A stretch of 64,000 nt of DNA from assembly GCF_900155935.1 (NCBI RefSeq), contig NZ_FTLW01000002.1:186001-250000 (forward strand). Reading direction: 5' to 3'. This document shows positions 28,948-37,884 of this stretch, in pieces (the first letter of the stretch is position 1; each line of letters begins with the position of its first letter). The DNA comes from Solilutibacter tolerans (GTDB lineage Bacteria > Pseudomonadota > Gammaproteobacteria > Xanthomonadales > Xanthomonadaceae). The translations under genes were made by a program, and so were the position numbers. Under the pieces are notes generated by a model. The model made no database searches. It had not been told where the DNA came from and worked only from the letters and a program-made list of their open reading frames with translations.

Positions 28948-29313
28948 ATGTCCGGCCCCGACGATCCCGCCCACCCTTGCCTACGCTGCGGCGCCTGTTG
29001 CGCTCACTTTCGCGTCAGCCTGCATTGGTCGGAGGCGGCGCCTGAACTAGGCGGACAAGTGCCGCCGGAGCTCACCGAGCCACTCCGCCAGCATGAGCGC
29101 GTCATGCGTGGCACTTCGCAAGCGCGGCCACGTTGCATCGCGCTGGATGCAGACATCGGCACTTACTCATACTGCACCATCCACGCATTGCGCCCGTCGG
29201 TCTGTGCCTCGCTGACGGCCTCTTGGGAATTCGGGGAGCGAAGCGACCAATGCGACCGCGCGCGCATCGCGCACGGCTTGTCTGCTCTGACGATGGCGGA
29301 TTGGGTGCGCTGA
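28948..29313 (+). CDS. YkgJ-type cysteine cluster protein
   Basis: A 121-residue protein with the Cys pattern CLRCGACCAHF at its start, then C-x(n)-C in DADIGTYSYCTIHALRPSVC. This is the CxxCxxCC...C layout of the YkgJ/UPF0153 family, thought to bind zinc or an Fe-S cluster. It lies on the opposite strand between oleB and oleC, starting 54 bp from oleC and converging on oleB. Its function is unknown; its place inside the ole cluster is notable. Confidence 0.85.
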   Translation: MSGPDDPAHPCLRCGACCAHFRVSLHWSEAAPELGGQVPPELTEPLRQHERVMRGTSQARPRCIALDADIGTYSYCTIHALRPSVCASLTASWEFGERSDQCDRARIAHGLSALTMADWVR

Positions 29314-29314
29314 C

Positions 29315-30220
29315 TCAGGTCAGCGGGTACGCATCCAGGAAGGTGCGAATCCTCGGCACCAAGACTTCGTGCTTGTCTTCCAGCACGTAGTGACCGGCAT
29401 CGTCGAATGCCTGCACCTCGGCCTGTGGCAGCGCACGCGTGAAGCCGGCGAGGAAGTGCTTGTCGAAGACGAAGTCGCGCAGGCCCCAGCCGATGAACAC
29501 CGGGCGGTCCGCATAGCCGGGCAACTGTTTCTCGGCCGCGGCGAGCAATGACCAGGCGCGGTCACGCTCGTCCAACGGAATGTCCTGCATGAAACGCAGC
29601 GTAGAGATCGCATTCGTCCAGCCGTCGTAAACGCCGCTATAAGCTTGCTTAACGTCAGCGGGCAACTTTCGTTTCGTGCCAAACGCCGCCGCGCCGCGCG
29701 CAAACAGATTGAAACGACGAATCAACCAGCCCCCAAGACGCGAATGACGCCCCATCGCGATCTGCCATGGCATCGGCTTTTCTTTCGGCAGGGGAAACGA
29801 GGCGGTATTGGTTACCACCAAACGCTTGACCCGTGTCGGATCCAGCAGCGCCCAACCGAAGCCGATCATCCCGCCCCAATCGTGCACTGCGAGCGTGACC
29901 GGCCCATCGATGCCCAAGTGTTCCAGCAACGCATCGATGTCATCGATGCGCGACTGCAAGGTGTAGTCGTAACGCGGCGATGCATCATCCGCATCATCCG
30001 GTTTGTCCGACAGGCCCATGCCGACATGGTCGGGAACGATGCAGCGATATTTGTCCGACAACCCGGACACCAGATGCCGCCAGTAATAACTCCACGACGG
30101 ATTGCCGTGCAGCATGACAACGACTTCGCCATCGCGCGGACCTTCGTCGAGGAAGGACATGGCGATGCCGGGCCGAACGTCGAAACGCTTTGGCGTGAAC
30201 GGATAACCGGGCAAGTTCAT
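29315..30220 (-). CDS. oleB: OleB, beta-lactone decarboxylase (alpha/beta hydrolase)
   Basis: Converts the beta-lactone from OleC to a cis-olefin plus CO2. The 301-residue haloalkane-dehalogenase-like alpha/beta hydrolase has HGNPSW (oxyanion side), nucleophile Asp in VHDWGG (about residue 114), and the His in FDDAGHYVLED. The Asp nucleophile distinguishes it from serine esterases. The gene follows oleA after a 23-bp gap. The YkgJ-like gene then separates it from oleC. Confidence 0.94.
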   Translation of the reverse strand: MNLPGYPFTPKRFDVRPGIAMSFLDEGPRDGEVVVMLHGNPSWSYYWRHLVSGLSDKYRCIVPDHVGMGLSDKPDDADDASPRYDYTLQSRIDDIDALLEHLGIDGPVTLAVHDWGGMIGFGWALLDPTRVKRLVVTNTASFPLPKEKPMPWQIAMGRHSRLGGWLIRRFNLFARGAAAFGTKRKLPADVKQAYSGVYDGWTNAISTLRFMQDIPLDERDRAWSLLAAAEKQLPGYADRPVFIGWGLRDFVFDKHFLAGFTRALPQAEVQAFDDAGHYVLEDKHEVLVPRIRTFLDAYPLT

Positions 30221-30243
30221 GCAGTAAAGCCGTCAGGCTTTGA

Positions 30244-31260
30244 TCACCACACCACTTCCGACATCGTGCAATTGAGGCCCGAACCGATGCCGAGCAGGGC
30301 GATGCGATCCCCCTTTTTCAAGCGACCGGCCTGCTTCAACTTCGACAACACGATCGGCACCGAGGCTGGGCCGATGTTGCCGTGCTCGCCGAAAATCGTC
30401 ATGACCTTCTTCGGGTCGATGCCGAACTTCTGTATCAGCGTCTGCGTGTGCACCTTGCTGACCTGGTGGACCACGAACTGATCCAACTCGTGCACTGCCC
30501 AGCCCATCGCCTGCTTGGCGGCGACGAAGGTCTTGCCAGCCAGGTTCATGCCCTGGACCAATAGCTGCTTGGTATCGGTGACCATGCGATCCAGGTTGCC
30601 GCGGCAGAGGGTGTTCCACTCGGTCGCCGAGCGCGTCACGCCGCCCTTATAGCGCGGCGCTTCCGGATGGAGCTCGGCGCGTGCGAGGACCATGCCCGCG
30701 GCACCGGAGCCCAACGTCAGCGTGGCCAGTTCGTTGCGGAATTCGTCTTCGGTCGAATCCGGACGCAACATTCGCTCGATGGTCTTCTCATAGGCAAGGT
30801 CGGCCGTTTCACCATCGACCACGAGTGCGTAATCGATCTCGCCGCGCTCAATCATGCGCGCGGCCATGTCCATGCCATTGATGAAGGCCAGGCACGCATT
30901 GGCGACATCGTAGTTCTGGCAGGTATCGCCCACCTGCAGGTTGCCGGCAACGATACTGGCCGTGGATGGCTCCAGATAGTCGCGGCTGACCGAGGTGCTG
31001 ACCAAGAGCCCCAGTTGGCCGGACTGGATGCCAGCATCTTTCAGCGCCAGGATGCCGGCTTCGGTCGCGGCGTCACTGGCCAGCTTATCGCTGCCCCACA
31101 GGCGGCGCGCATGGATGCCGGCGATATCTTTCAGCACATCGACACGAATCCCCAGACGGTCCAGGGTCGGCTTCAGGCGCAAGTTGATCTCGTCCGAGGT
31201 CAGCGAATGCGGAGCATCGACGTGGGCTAGACCTGCAATGGCGACGTTCTTGAACAGCAT
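30244..31260 (-). CDS. oleA: OleA, acyl-CoA head-to-head condensing thiolase
   Basis: Condenses two long-chain acyl-CoAs to a 2-alkyl-3-ketoacid, the first step of olefin formation. The 338-residue thiolase-fold protein has Cys123 in DVANACLAFINGMD and the His/Asn motifs FVVHQVSKVH and FGEHGNIGPAS. The start MLFKNVAIAGLAHVDAPH matches the X. campestris OleA N-terminus as I recall it, which fixes the ATG at 31260. It is the first gene of the minus-strand ole run. Confidence 0.96.
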   Translation of the reverse strand: MLFKNVAIAGLAHVDAPHSLTSDEINLRLKPTLDRLGIRVDVLKDIAGIHARRLWGSDKLASDAATEAGILALKDAGIQSGQLGLLVSTSVSRDYLEPSTASIVAGNLQVGDTCQNYDVANACLAFINGMDMAARMIERGEIDYALVVDGETADLAYEKTIERMLRPDSTEDEFRNELATLTLGSGAAGMVLARAELHPEAPRYKGGVTRSATEWNTLCRGNLDRMVTDTKQLLVQGMNLAGKTFVAAKQAMGWAVHELDQFVVHQVSKVHTQTLIQKFGIDPKKVMTIFGEHGNIGPASVPIVLSKLKQAGRLKKGDRIALLGIGSGLNCTMSEVVW

Positions 31261-31339
31261 GGGGGAGGACTCGAATCGAAGCAAAGACCGCCTAGATTAC
31301 CGGTTCAGCGCCGCCGCCGCAGCAAAAACCCGTGTTTCC

Positions 31340-31663
31340 TCAGCGCTTGCATCGCCAGGCGGCGAAACGCTGGCTGCCTTCGCTCGGCGCTCCGAGGGCA
31401 TGGATGTCGGTCGCCGGGATGCTGGCGGCCTGGTTGCGGGCCAGCGTCTCCAGCTCTTCTGCGACGCGCAGCGGGTTGCGCTTGTACAGCATCACCTTGT
31501 CGGTAACCTCCACATCGATCTCCCCTACTTTCTCGCAATCGGCCGGTGCGGCGCGCAGTACGCGCACGTTTTGAGCGGGCGGCGCAATCGGCACCCAGGT
31601 GCAGGCCCCAAGGACAAAGACGGCAACAAGGGCAGGCAGCGGCAGCAAGGATTGAGGGCGCAT
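31340..31663 (-). CDS. DUF4156 family lipoprotein
   Basis: A 107-residue small lipoprotein with lipobox VLGAC (about residue 21) and a domain including CEKVGEIDVEVTDKV and ELETLARNQAASIPATDIHALG. This is the DUF4156 pattern, in which a compact domain retains conserved Cys residues. The ATG at 31663 is preceded by GGAG. It stands downstream of an M16 peptidase gene behind a strong hairpin. The function is unknown, probably in the envelope. Confidence 0.75.
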   Translation of the reverse strand: MRPQSLLPLPALVAVFVLGACTWVPIAPPAQNVRVLRAAPADCEKVGEIDVEVTDKVMLYKRNPLRVAEELETLARNQAASIPATDIHALGAPSEGSQRFAAWRCKR

Positions 31664-31688
31664 CAGGAACTCCACAGGGGATGAACGA

Positions 31689-31715
31689 CGATGCCCGCCA
31701 TTGTGGCGGGCATCG
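31689..31715 (-). terminator. Strong hairpin after the second M16 gene
   Basis: A perfect 11-bp inverted repeat, CGATGCCCGCC / GGCGGGCATCG, with a 5-nt loop, 29 bp past the peptidase stop. On the minus strand it is followed by TCGTTCATCC, so the T-tract is weak. It may attenuate rather than fully terminate before the lipoprotein gene. Confidence 0.6.
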
Positions 31716-31743
31716 GGGTGAAGCGGAACCGCGAAACTGAACC

Positions 31744-34593
31744 TTACTTTTTCGCAGCCGGCTTGCCGTCGGCATCCAGCACCACGACTTCACCCAGGTT
31801 AAGCGCACGCACCGGGGCTTCGATCTTGGACAGATCACCCACCACCACCCACACCAGCTGGGACGGGTCGATGGCCTGGGCGGCGGTTGCGGCCTGCGCC
31901 GGCGTGAACGCCTGCACTTCCGCGTTGCGGGCCTGGACCCAATTGTCCGGACGCTCGTAGCGGACGATGCCGCCAATGGTGTTCATCACCGAGGAGGCGG
32001 TCTCGTAAGCACCCGGCAGGCTGCGCACTTCGTTGTTGATGACTTTGGTGACTTCGTCCTGGGTCGCCGGCACCTTGCCGCTGCCGTAGTCGGCAAACTC
32101 GCGCTGCATTTCCTTCATCGACTCGGCCGTCTTGTCGATCTGCACCGGCGCCATCGCAATCCACGGACGCTGGCCCTGCGCGCCCAGCAGCATCGTGCGC
32201 GCGCCATACGACCAATGCTTGTCCTCGCGCAGGTTCATGTTGAGGCGGGAAGTGAAGCTGCCACCCAGCACGTCGTTGCTCATCTCCAGCTTGACCGCAC
32301 CCGGATCACGCGTGGACGGCATCACCAGGCCCGCCATGATGTTGGCCTGCACCGCGCCCGGCTGGTCGATCAGATAGACGCGTGCCTTGTCCGGACGGCC
32401 CACTTGCGGCAAGGCCGCCGGCTTGGCCACGGTGCCCTGACCCTTCCAGTCGCCCAGATGCTTGTTCAGCACCGGCACGATCTCGGCCAGGGTGGTGTCA
32501 CCGACCACGACGATCGTCGCGTCTTCCGGACGCAGCCAGGTGTTCTGGTAGGCCACGAGGTCATCGCGGGTCAGGCTGGCGATGGCTTGCTCGTTGCCGC
32601 TGCCGGTCAGCGGCATCGCGTACGGATGGCCTTCGCCATACAGCAGCGGCGGCAGCACGCGCAGCGCCACAGACTGGGGCTGCGCCTTTTCCTGCGCGAT
32701 GTTGGCGATCCATTGCGCCTTCACGCGGTCGATGTCTTTTTGGTCGAAGCGCGGCGCACGCAGCATGTCGGCGAAGAGATCCACCGATGCATCCAGGTTC
32801 GACTTGAGGGCCGACAAGTAAGCGTTGCTGCCATCGAGCGCAGCACCGGAGCCGAAGTTGGCGCCCAGGCCTTCAGCGCGCGCCTTGAAGCCCAGCGAGT
32901 CCAGCTCACCCGCACCTTCGTCCAGCATCCCCATCGCGAAGCTGGCCGTGCCCAGCTTGCCACCAACGTCCGAGGCGTAACCGCCCTTGAACTCGTAGCT
33001 CATCTGCACGACAGGCACTTCATGACGCTCAGCCAGCACCACCGTCGTGCCGTTGGCGAGCTTGGCGCGCTGCAGGGCGGGGAATTTCAGCGCCGGGTAT
33101 TGCTCCACGGACGGCACGCCCTTGCTGCGATCCACGTCGCTGGCGACCGTCTTGAACTTGGCATCCGGCTTGGCCAGCACAAACGGTGCAGGTTTGGCGC
33201 TGGCTTCTTCGGCCAGCGGCTTGCGCTCTCCCGGCGACACGACGAACGTGTGGCTCGGCGCGGCCAGCCACTTCTTGCCAGCCGCCAAAACATTGGCTGG
33301 CGTCGCATTGGCCACAGTGTTGAGCGAGGCGCGGAAGCAGCCCGGATCTTGTTCGTAGATCGCGCAAGCAGCCAGCACGTCGGCCTTGCCGCCGAAGCCG
33401 CCAATACGCTCCACGCCGCGCACCACTTGTGCGTTGTGACTGGTCTTGGCCTGGGCCAGCTCTTCCGCGGTCGGGCCTTCCTTCAGCAGCTTCTGCAATT
33501 CATCCTCAATTGCGGCTTCGACCTGCTTCGGGTCGACGCCCTTCTTCACCATCGCGTTGACGAAGAACATGCCGCCCAGTTGCGAGCCGTAATTGCCGGT
33601 GCCCACGCTATCGACCAGCTTGTCCTGGTACACCAGACGCTTGTCCAGGCGCGAGGTCGCGCTGCCGCCCAGCACCTGGCTGAAGAGATCCAGCAGGTCG
33701 GTATCGCGGTCAGCCACATCAGCCACGTTCCATACGCGGCGCACCATCACCTGCGGCACCTTGTCCTGCAACTCAGTGCGGCCATCGGCAGTGAGCTTGG
33801 CGACATCGACCTTGGGCTGGGCCATCGTCGGGCCTGCCGGGATGTCACCGAAATATTTCGTCACCTTCGCCTTTGCGGTGGCGACATCGATATCGCCCGC
33901 CAGCACCAGCACCGCATTGTTCGGGCCGTACCACGCGCGGAACCAGTTCTTCACGTCGTCCAGCGATGCCGCGTTCAAATCATTCATCGACCCGATGACA
34001 CTGTGGTTATAGGGATGACCCTTCGGATAGCGCTTGGACGTCATCACGTCCCACAGCTGGCCATAGGGCTGGTTCTCGCCTTGGCGCTTCTCGTTCTGCA
34101 CCACGCCGCGCTGCTCGTCCAACGTCTTCTGGTCGATGGCGCCCAACAGGTGCCCCATGCGATCGGATTCCATCCATAGCGCCATGTCGAGGGCGGTGGT
34201 CGGCACGTTCTGGAAGTAATTGGTGCGGTCGGTATTGGTCGTGCCGTTCATGTTGGTGGCACCGGCCTGCTCGAACGGCGTGAAGTACTCACCCGGCGCG
34301 TTCTCGCTGCCATTGAACATCAGGTGCTCGAACAGGTGCGCGAAGCCGCTGCGGCCGGCCGGCTCGTCCTTGCTGCCCACGTGGTACCAGACGTTGACCG
34401 CGACGATCGGTGCCTTGCGGTCGGTATGCACCACCACGCGCAGACCGTTGGGCAGGGTGAAGGTTTCATACGGGATGTCGACCGCCGCCTTGGCCGGCGA
34501 TGCCGCCAGGGCGGGCGCGGGGACGAAGCTGCCGATGGCAGCCGACAAGGCAAGGGCGAGCGCGGCGACGCGCGGAGCACGGATCGAGGACAT
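31744..34593 (-). CDS. M16 family zinc metallopeptidase, secreted (two-domain)
   Basis: A 949-residue periplasmic peptidase of the pitrilysin family. It has a signal peptide (cleavage near ALAAS), the inverted zinc motif HLFEH at residues 86-90, and the distal Glu in NEKRQGENQ. A second non-catalytic M16 half follows. Compared with the other M16 gene in the window its spacing and sequence differ clearly, so it is an older paralogue with probably different substrates. It is divergent from an SDR gene with an 86-bp gap. Confidence 0.92.
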   Translation of the reverse strand: MSSIRAPRVAALALALSAAIGSFVPAPALAASPAKAAVDIPYETFTLPNGLRVVVHTDRKAPIVAVNVWYHVGSKDEPAGRSGFAHLFEHLMFNGSENAPGEYFTPFEQAGATNMNGTTNTDRTNYFQNVPTTALDMALWMESDRMGHLLGAIDQKTLDEQRGVVQNEKRQGENQPYGQLWDVMTSKRYPKGHPYNHSVIGSMNDLNAASLDDVKNWFRAWYGPNNAVLVLAGDIDVATAKAKVTKYFGDIPAGPTMAQPKVDVAKLTADGRTELQDKVPQVMVRRVWNVADVADRDTDLLDLFSQVLGGSATSRLDKRLVYQDKLVDSVGTGNYGSQLGGMFFVNAMVKKGVDPKQVEAAIEDELQKLLKEGPTAEELAQAKTSHNAQVVRGVERIGGFGGKADVLAACAIYEQDPGCFRASLNTVANATPANVLAAGKKWLAAPSHTFVVSPGERKPLAEEASAKPAPFVLAKPDAKFKTVASDVDRSKGVPSVEQYPALKFPALQRAKLANGTTVVLAERHEVPVVQMSYEFKGGYASDVGGKLGTASFAMGMLDEGAGELDSLGFKARAEGLGANFGSGAALDGSNAYLSALKSNLDASVDLFADMLRAPRFDQKDIDRVKAQWIANIAQEKAQPQSVALRVLPPLLYGEGHPYAMPLTGSGNEQAIASLTRDDLVAYQNTWLRPEDATIVVVGDTTLAEIVPVLNKHLGDWKGQGTVAKPAALPQVGRPDKARVYLIDQPGAVQANIMAGLVMPSTRDPGAVKLEMSNDVLGGSFTSRLNMNLREDKHWSYGARTMLLGAQGQRPWIAMAPVQIDKTAESMKEMQREFADYGSGKVPATQDEVTKVINNEVRSLPGAYETASSVMNTIGGIVRYERPDNWVQARNAEVQAFTPAQAATAAQAIDPSQLVWVVVGDLSKIEAPVRALNLGEVVVLDADGKPAAKK

Positions 34594-34642
34594 GCGGGAT
34601 TCCTGCGGGACAGTGAAACCCCGATGGTAGCCTTTAGTGCCG

Positions 34643-34662
34643 TTCCGGCCCCTGTGCCGGAA
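34643..34662. promoter_or_regulatory. 20-bp palindrome between the M16 and SDR genes
   Basis: TTCCGGC-CCCTGT-GCCGGAA has perfect 7-bp arms and lies 17 bp upstream of the SDR start and 50 bp from the M16 start. It could be an operator or a hairpin in the SDR leader. No regulator is assigned. Confidence 0.3.
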
Positions 34663-34679
34663 GTACCGAGGAAAACCAC

Positions 34680-35381
34680 ATGCCCCAGAATACCCTGGTC
34701 ACCGGCGCCAACCGCGGCATCGGGCTGGAATTCACCCGCCAACTGTTGGAGCGCGGCGATCGCGTCATCGCCGCCTGCCGTAAACCCGGACAGGCCCACG
34801 CCTTGGGCGCACTGGCTGGCGAGCACCCGGGCCGCCTGCAGCTGGTGCCGTTGGACGTGGCCGAAGCCGCCTCCCACCATGCGTTGTTGGGGGAACTGCC
34901 GCTCCTGCTTGGCGAGGACAAGCTGGACCTGGTCATCCAGAACGCGGGTGTTCTGCACTCGGGCGAGCGTTTCGGTCAGCTGACCGAGGCCAATCTGCTG
35001 GACAGCTTCCGTACCAACGCCAGCGGCCCGCTACTCCTGACCCAATCGCTGACGCCCTGGCTGGCCGATGGCGCCAAGATCGCCAACCTCAGCTCGATCC
35101 TGGGCTCGTTGGCCGACACGCACGCGTTTTCCACACCCAGCTATCGCATCTCCAAGGCTGCGCAGAACATGGCGACGCGCCTGTTGGCTGCTGCGTTGGC
35201 GGATCGCGGCATCTCGGTCATCGCACTGCATCCGGGCTGGGTGCAGACCGATATGGGCGGCGATGGGGCTTCGGTAGCAGTCACGGATTCGGCACGCGGC
35301 TTGCTGAAAGTGATCGATGCCGCGACCCCGAAGGACTCGGGCCACTTCTTCGACTGGCAAGGGCGCGAGGTCGCTTGGTAA
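34680..35381 (+). CDS. SDR family oxidoreductase
   Basis: A 233-residue short-chain dehydrogenase/reductase. The cofactor motif TGANRGIGLEF is at residues 8-18, NASGP follows, and the catalytic Tyr-x3-Lys is YRISK with Ser upstream in SSILG. It is probably NADP(H)-dependent with an unknown substrate. The short C-terminus (FFDWQGREVAW) resembles the csgA/YciK-like subfamily of carbonyl reductases. It ends three bases before the trmL start, so the two are coupled. Confidence 0.9.
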   Translation: MPQNTLVTGANRGIGLEFTRQLLERGDRVIAACRKPGQAHALGALAGEHPGRLQLVPLDVAEAASHHALLGELPLLLGEDKLDLVIQNAGVLHSGERFGQLTEANLLDSFRTNASGPLLLTQSLTPWLADGAKIANLSSILGSLADTHAFSTPSYRISKAAQNMATRLLAAALADRGISVIALHPGWVQTDMGGDGASVAVTDSARGLLKVIDAATPKDSGHFFDWQGREVAW

Positions 35382-35383
35382 GC

Positions 35384-35848
35384 ATGTTCCACGTCATCCT
35401 GCACCAACCCGAGATCCCACCCAACACCGGCAACGTGATTCGCCTGTGTGCCAACACCGGTGCCACCTTGCACCTGGTCGAGCCGCTCGGATTTTCATTG
35501 GACGACAAACAGCTGCGGCGCGCGGGCCTCGACTATCACGAGTACGCCGCCCTGAAAGTGCACCCTGATCTTGATGCGGCTTTGGCGGCCGTCGCGCCTG
35601 GCCGTGTGTTCGCGCTGTCCACGCGCGGCCGACAACGTTTTGACGAGATTGATTACCAGCCCGGCGATGCGTTTCTGTTTGGGCGCGAAACAGCTGGCCT
35701 GCCGCAGGAAGTGCTGGATGCATTGCCGGAAGCACAACGCCTGCGCCTGCCGATGCGCCCGGACAATCGCAGCCTGAATCTGTCGAACGCGGTCGCCGTG
35801 CTGGTGTTCGAAGCCTGGCGCCAGCACGGGTTTACCGGCGGCGCCTGA
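35384..35848 (+). CDS. trmL: tRNA (cytidine(34)-2'-O)-methyltransferase
   Basis: A SPOUT-class methyltransferase of 154 residues that methylates the wobble base of two tRNA-Leu isoacceptors in E. coli. It has the TrmL hallmarks PEIPPNTGNVIRLCANTG at the start, FGRETAGLP and the C-terminal RSLNLSNAVAVLVFE, which form the trefoil-knot SAM site. The ATG follows the SDR stop by two bases. It converges with the TetR gene, whose stop is adjacent. Confidence 0.96.
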   Translation: MFHVILHQPEIPPNTGNVIRLCANTGATLHLVEPLGFSLDDKQLRRAGLDYHEYAALKVHPDLDAALAAVAPGRVFALSTRGRQRFDEIDYQPGDAFLFGRETAGLPQEVLDALPEAQRLRLPMRPDNRSLNLSNAVAVLVFEAWRQHGFTGGA

Positions 35849-36484
35849 TCAGGCCGCTTTGCCCTGCAAGCAGGGGAACACGTCCTGCAAACCTTCGCGC
35901 AGCAGGCCAAGATCCAGATCAGGATCGCGCGCCTGACGCATCTTCAAGCCATCCAGCAAGGCGCGCAAAATCAATGCGCGCGCCTGCAGCCGCTGCGGCG
36001 ATACATCCGATGTCGACGACTGCGCCAGCCATTGGCCGAGCCCATGGTTGATGCGCTGATCCAGCAAGCCCATCGCCTCGGCAATCACCGGGTCACGGCG
36101 CGATTCAGCCACGATTTCCAATAGCAACGTGGCATCCAGATGACGGAGCGATATCTGGTTGTCATGGTTGTACGACGCGCACTCACGATATTTTTCAACG
36201 ATGCCATCCACCGGATGCTGCGCGCCCGACTCCAGTTGCTCGAAGTCGTCCGCGAGCAGTTCCGACTGCCGCGACACGATGCCGTGGATCAATTCCGACT
36301 TGCCGGCGAAGTAGCGATAGATGAGCCCGGGGCTCATCTGCGCGGTCTCGGCGATCATCGACATGCTGGCTCCGTGAAAACCGCGCTCGGAAAAACAGCG
36401 CTGGGCGGCGTCGAGGATCCGGTCGCGCTGCACCCGCGCACGTTCCGCCCGTGCGTTCGACCCCTGTTGCAGTGCCTTCCTCAT
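35849..36484 (-). CDS. TetR-family regulator of the RND efflux operon
   Basis: A 211-residue TetR repressor. The HTH (about residues 17-65) shows RILDAAQRCFSERGFHGASMSMI and the recognition helix MSPGLIYRYFAGKSELI. It is the last gene of the efflux operon and overlaps the outer-membrane factor by four bases (ATGA), so it is made together with the pump and can feed back on the promoter. A perfect TetR-like palindrome upstream of the first gene of the operon is the candidate binding site. Confidence 0.92.
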   Translation of the reverse strand: MRKALQQGSNARAERARVQRDRILDAAQRCFSERGFHGASMSMIAETAQMSPGLIYRYFAGKSELIHGIVSRQSELLADDFEQLESGAQHPVDGIVEKYRECASYNHDNQISLRHLDATLLLEIVAESRRDPVIAEAMGLLDQRINHGLGQWLAQSSTSDVSPQRLQARALILRALLDGLKMRQARDPDLDLGLLREGLQDVFPCLQGKAA

Positions 36485-37884
36485 GGCGTCGGGGTCGCGG
36501 TGCCGCCGTCCCAGCCACCGCCCATCGCGCTGTAGAGCGTCATCCGGTTGGCCTGCTCGGCCAGCCGCGCCGCCACCAGCCCCTGCTGCGCGGCATAGCG
36601 GGTGCGTTGCGCGTCCAGCAGGGTGAGGTAGCTGTCGTAGCCGGCGTCGTAACGCGCCTTGGACAGTTGCTCGGCGCGTTGCGCGGCGGTGAGCAGGCGT
36701 TCCGCCGCCGCCCGCTGGTCGGCCAGGGTGCGACTCAGGCTGATCGCGTCGGCGACTTCGCGGAAGCCGGTCTGGATCGCCTTCTCGTAATTGGCCAGGG
36801 CGATGTCGCGGTTGGCCGTGGCCACGCCGAGGTTCGCCTTCAACGCGCCGCCCTGGAAGATCGGGATGCTGATCTGCGGGGCGAAGCGCCAGAAGCGCGT
36901 GCCGCCATCGAACAAGCTGGAGAACTCGCCGCTCATGCTGCCGGCCGCGCCGGTCAACTTGATCGAGGGGAAGAACGCCGCGCGGGCCGCGCCGATGTTG
37001 GCATTGGCTGAACGCAGCGCATGCTCGCTTGCCTGGATGTCCGGGCGGCGCAGCAGCAGGTCGGAAGGCACGCCACCCGGCAGCGCCGTCATCGCCACCA
37101 GTCCGTCATCGAAGCCCTGCGGCAGGTCCCCGGCCGGTACCGGCGAACCGGCCAGCAGGTCGAGCGCATGGCGGTCCTGTTCCACCTGGCCGCGATAACG
37201 CGCCTGGTCGGCACGCGCGGTTTCGACCTGGGTCTGCGCCTGCGCCAGCACCAGCCCGCTGACCGCGCCCAGCTCATGGCGGCGCTCGGTCAGGCGCAGC
37301 GATGCCTCCTGCGCGCGCAGGGTGTCTTCGGCGATCGCCAGCAGGCTCTGGTCGGCGGCCAGCGCCATCCACGCGTTGGCGACCGTGGAGATCAAGCTGA
37401 TCTGCGCGGCACGGCGGTTCTCTTCCTGCGCGAAGTACTGCTGCAGCGCCGCTTCGCTCAGGTTGCGCACGCGGCCGAACAGGTCCAGTTCGAAGCTGGC
37501 CAGGCCGGCCGACGCGGTAAAGCTGTCGGTCGTCGGCGCGTCGCCGCCGGTGCGTTCCATCGACACGTTCGCACCGACCGCCGGCACGCGTTCGGCGCGC
37601 TGGATGCGGTACTGCGCGCGGGCACGCTCGACGTTCAACATCGCCACCCGCAGGTCGCGGTTGTTCTCCAGCGCCTGCGCCACCACGCGCTCCAGGCGCG
37701 GATCGACCAGCACGTCACGCCAGCCGACCTCGCCCACCGCAGTCGCAGACGGGGTGATGCCGTTTTCGGGTACCGGCCAGCTTTGCGGAATCTGCGGCTG
37801 CGCTTCCGGCAGCCGCGGCTCCAGCGTGGCGCAGCCGGTGCCGGCCAGCGCGATGGCCAGCGCAAGGCCCAAGGTCTTATTCAT
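36481..37884 (-). CDS. Outer-membrane efflux factor (NodT/OprM family)
   Basis: A 467-residue outer-membrane channel of tripartite RND pumps, with lipobox AGTGC and repeats of the TolC-like fold (about residues 70-270 and 270-460). The segments [14 protein letters not shown] and [30 protein letters not shown] are standard for this family. The start overlaps the end of the pump gene by eight bases and the stop overlaps the TetR gene, which indicates a tightly coupled operon. Confidence 0.93.
   Translation of the reverse strand: MNKTLGLALAIALAGTGCATLEPRLPEAQPQIPQSWPVPENGITPSATAVGEVGWRDVLVDPRLERVVAQALENNRDLRVAMLNVERARAQYRIQRAERVPAVGANVSMERTGGDAPTTDSFTASAGLASFELDLFGRVRNLSEAALQQYFAQEENRRAAQISLISTVANAWMALAADQSLLAIAEDTLRAQEASLRLTERRHELGAVSGLVLAQAQTQVETARADQARYRGQVEQDRHALDLLAGSPVPAGDLPQGFDDGLVAMTALPGGVPSDLLLRRPDIQASEHALRSANANIGAARAAFFPSIKLTGAAGSMSGEFSSLFDGGTRFWRFAPQISIPIFQGGALKANLGVATANRDIALANYEKAIQTGFREVADAISLSRTLADQRAAAERLLTAAQRAEQLSKARYDAGYDSYLTLLDAQRTRYAAQQGLVAARLAEQANRMTLYSAMGGGWDGGTATPTP

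Noticed and set aside
32215-34179. Long plus-strand frame opposite the second M16 gene
   Set aside because: An antisense shadow with His/Arg-rich sequence and no start context; the M16 gene with its HxxEH motif is convincing.
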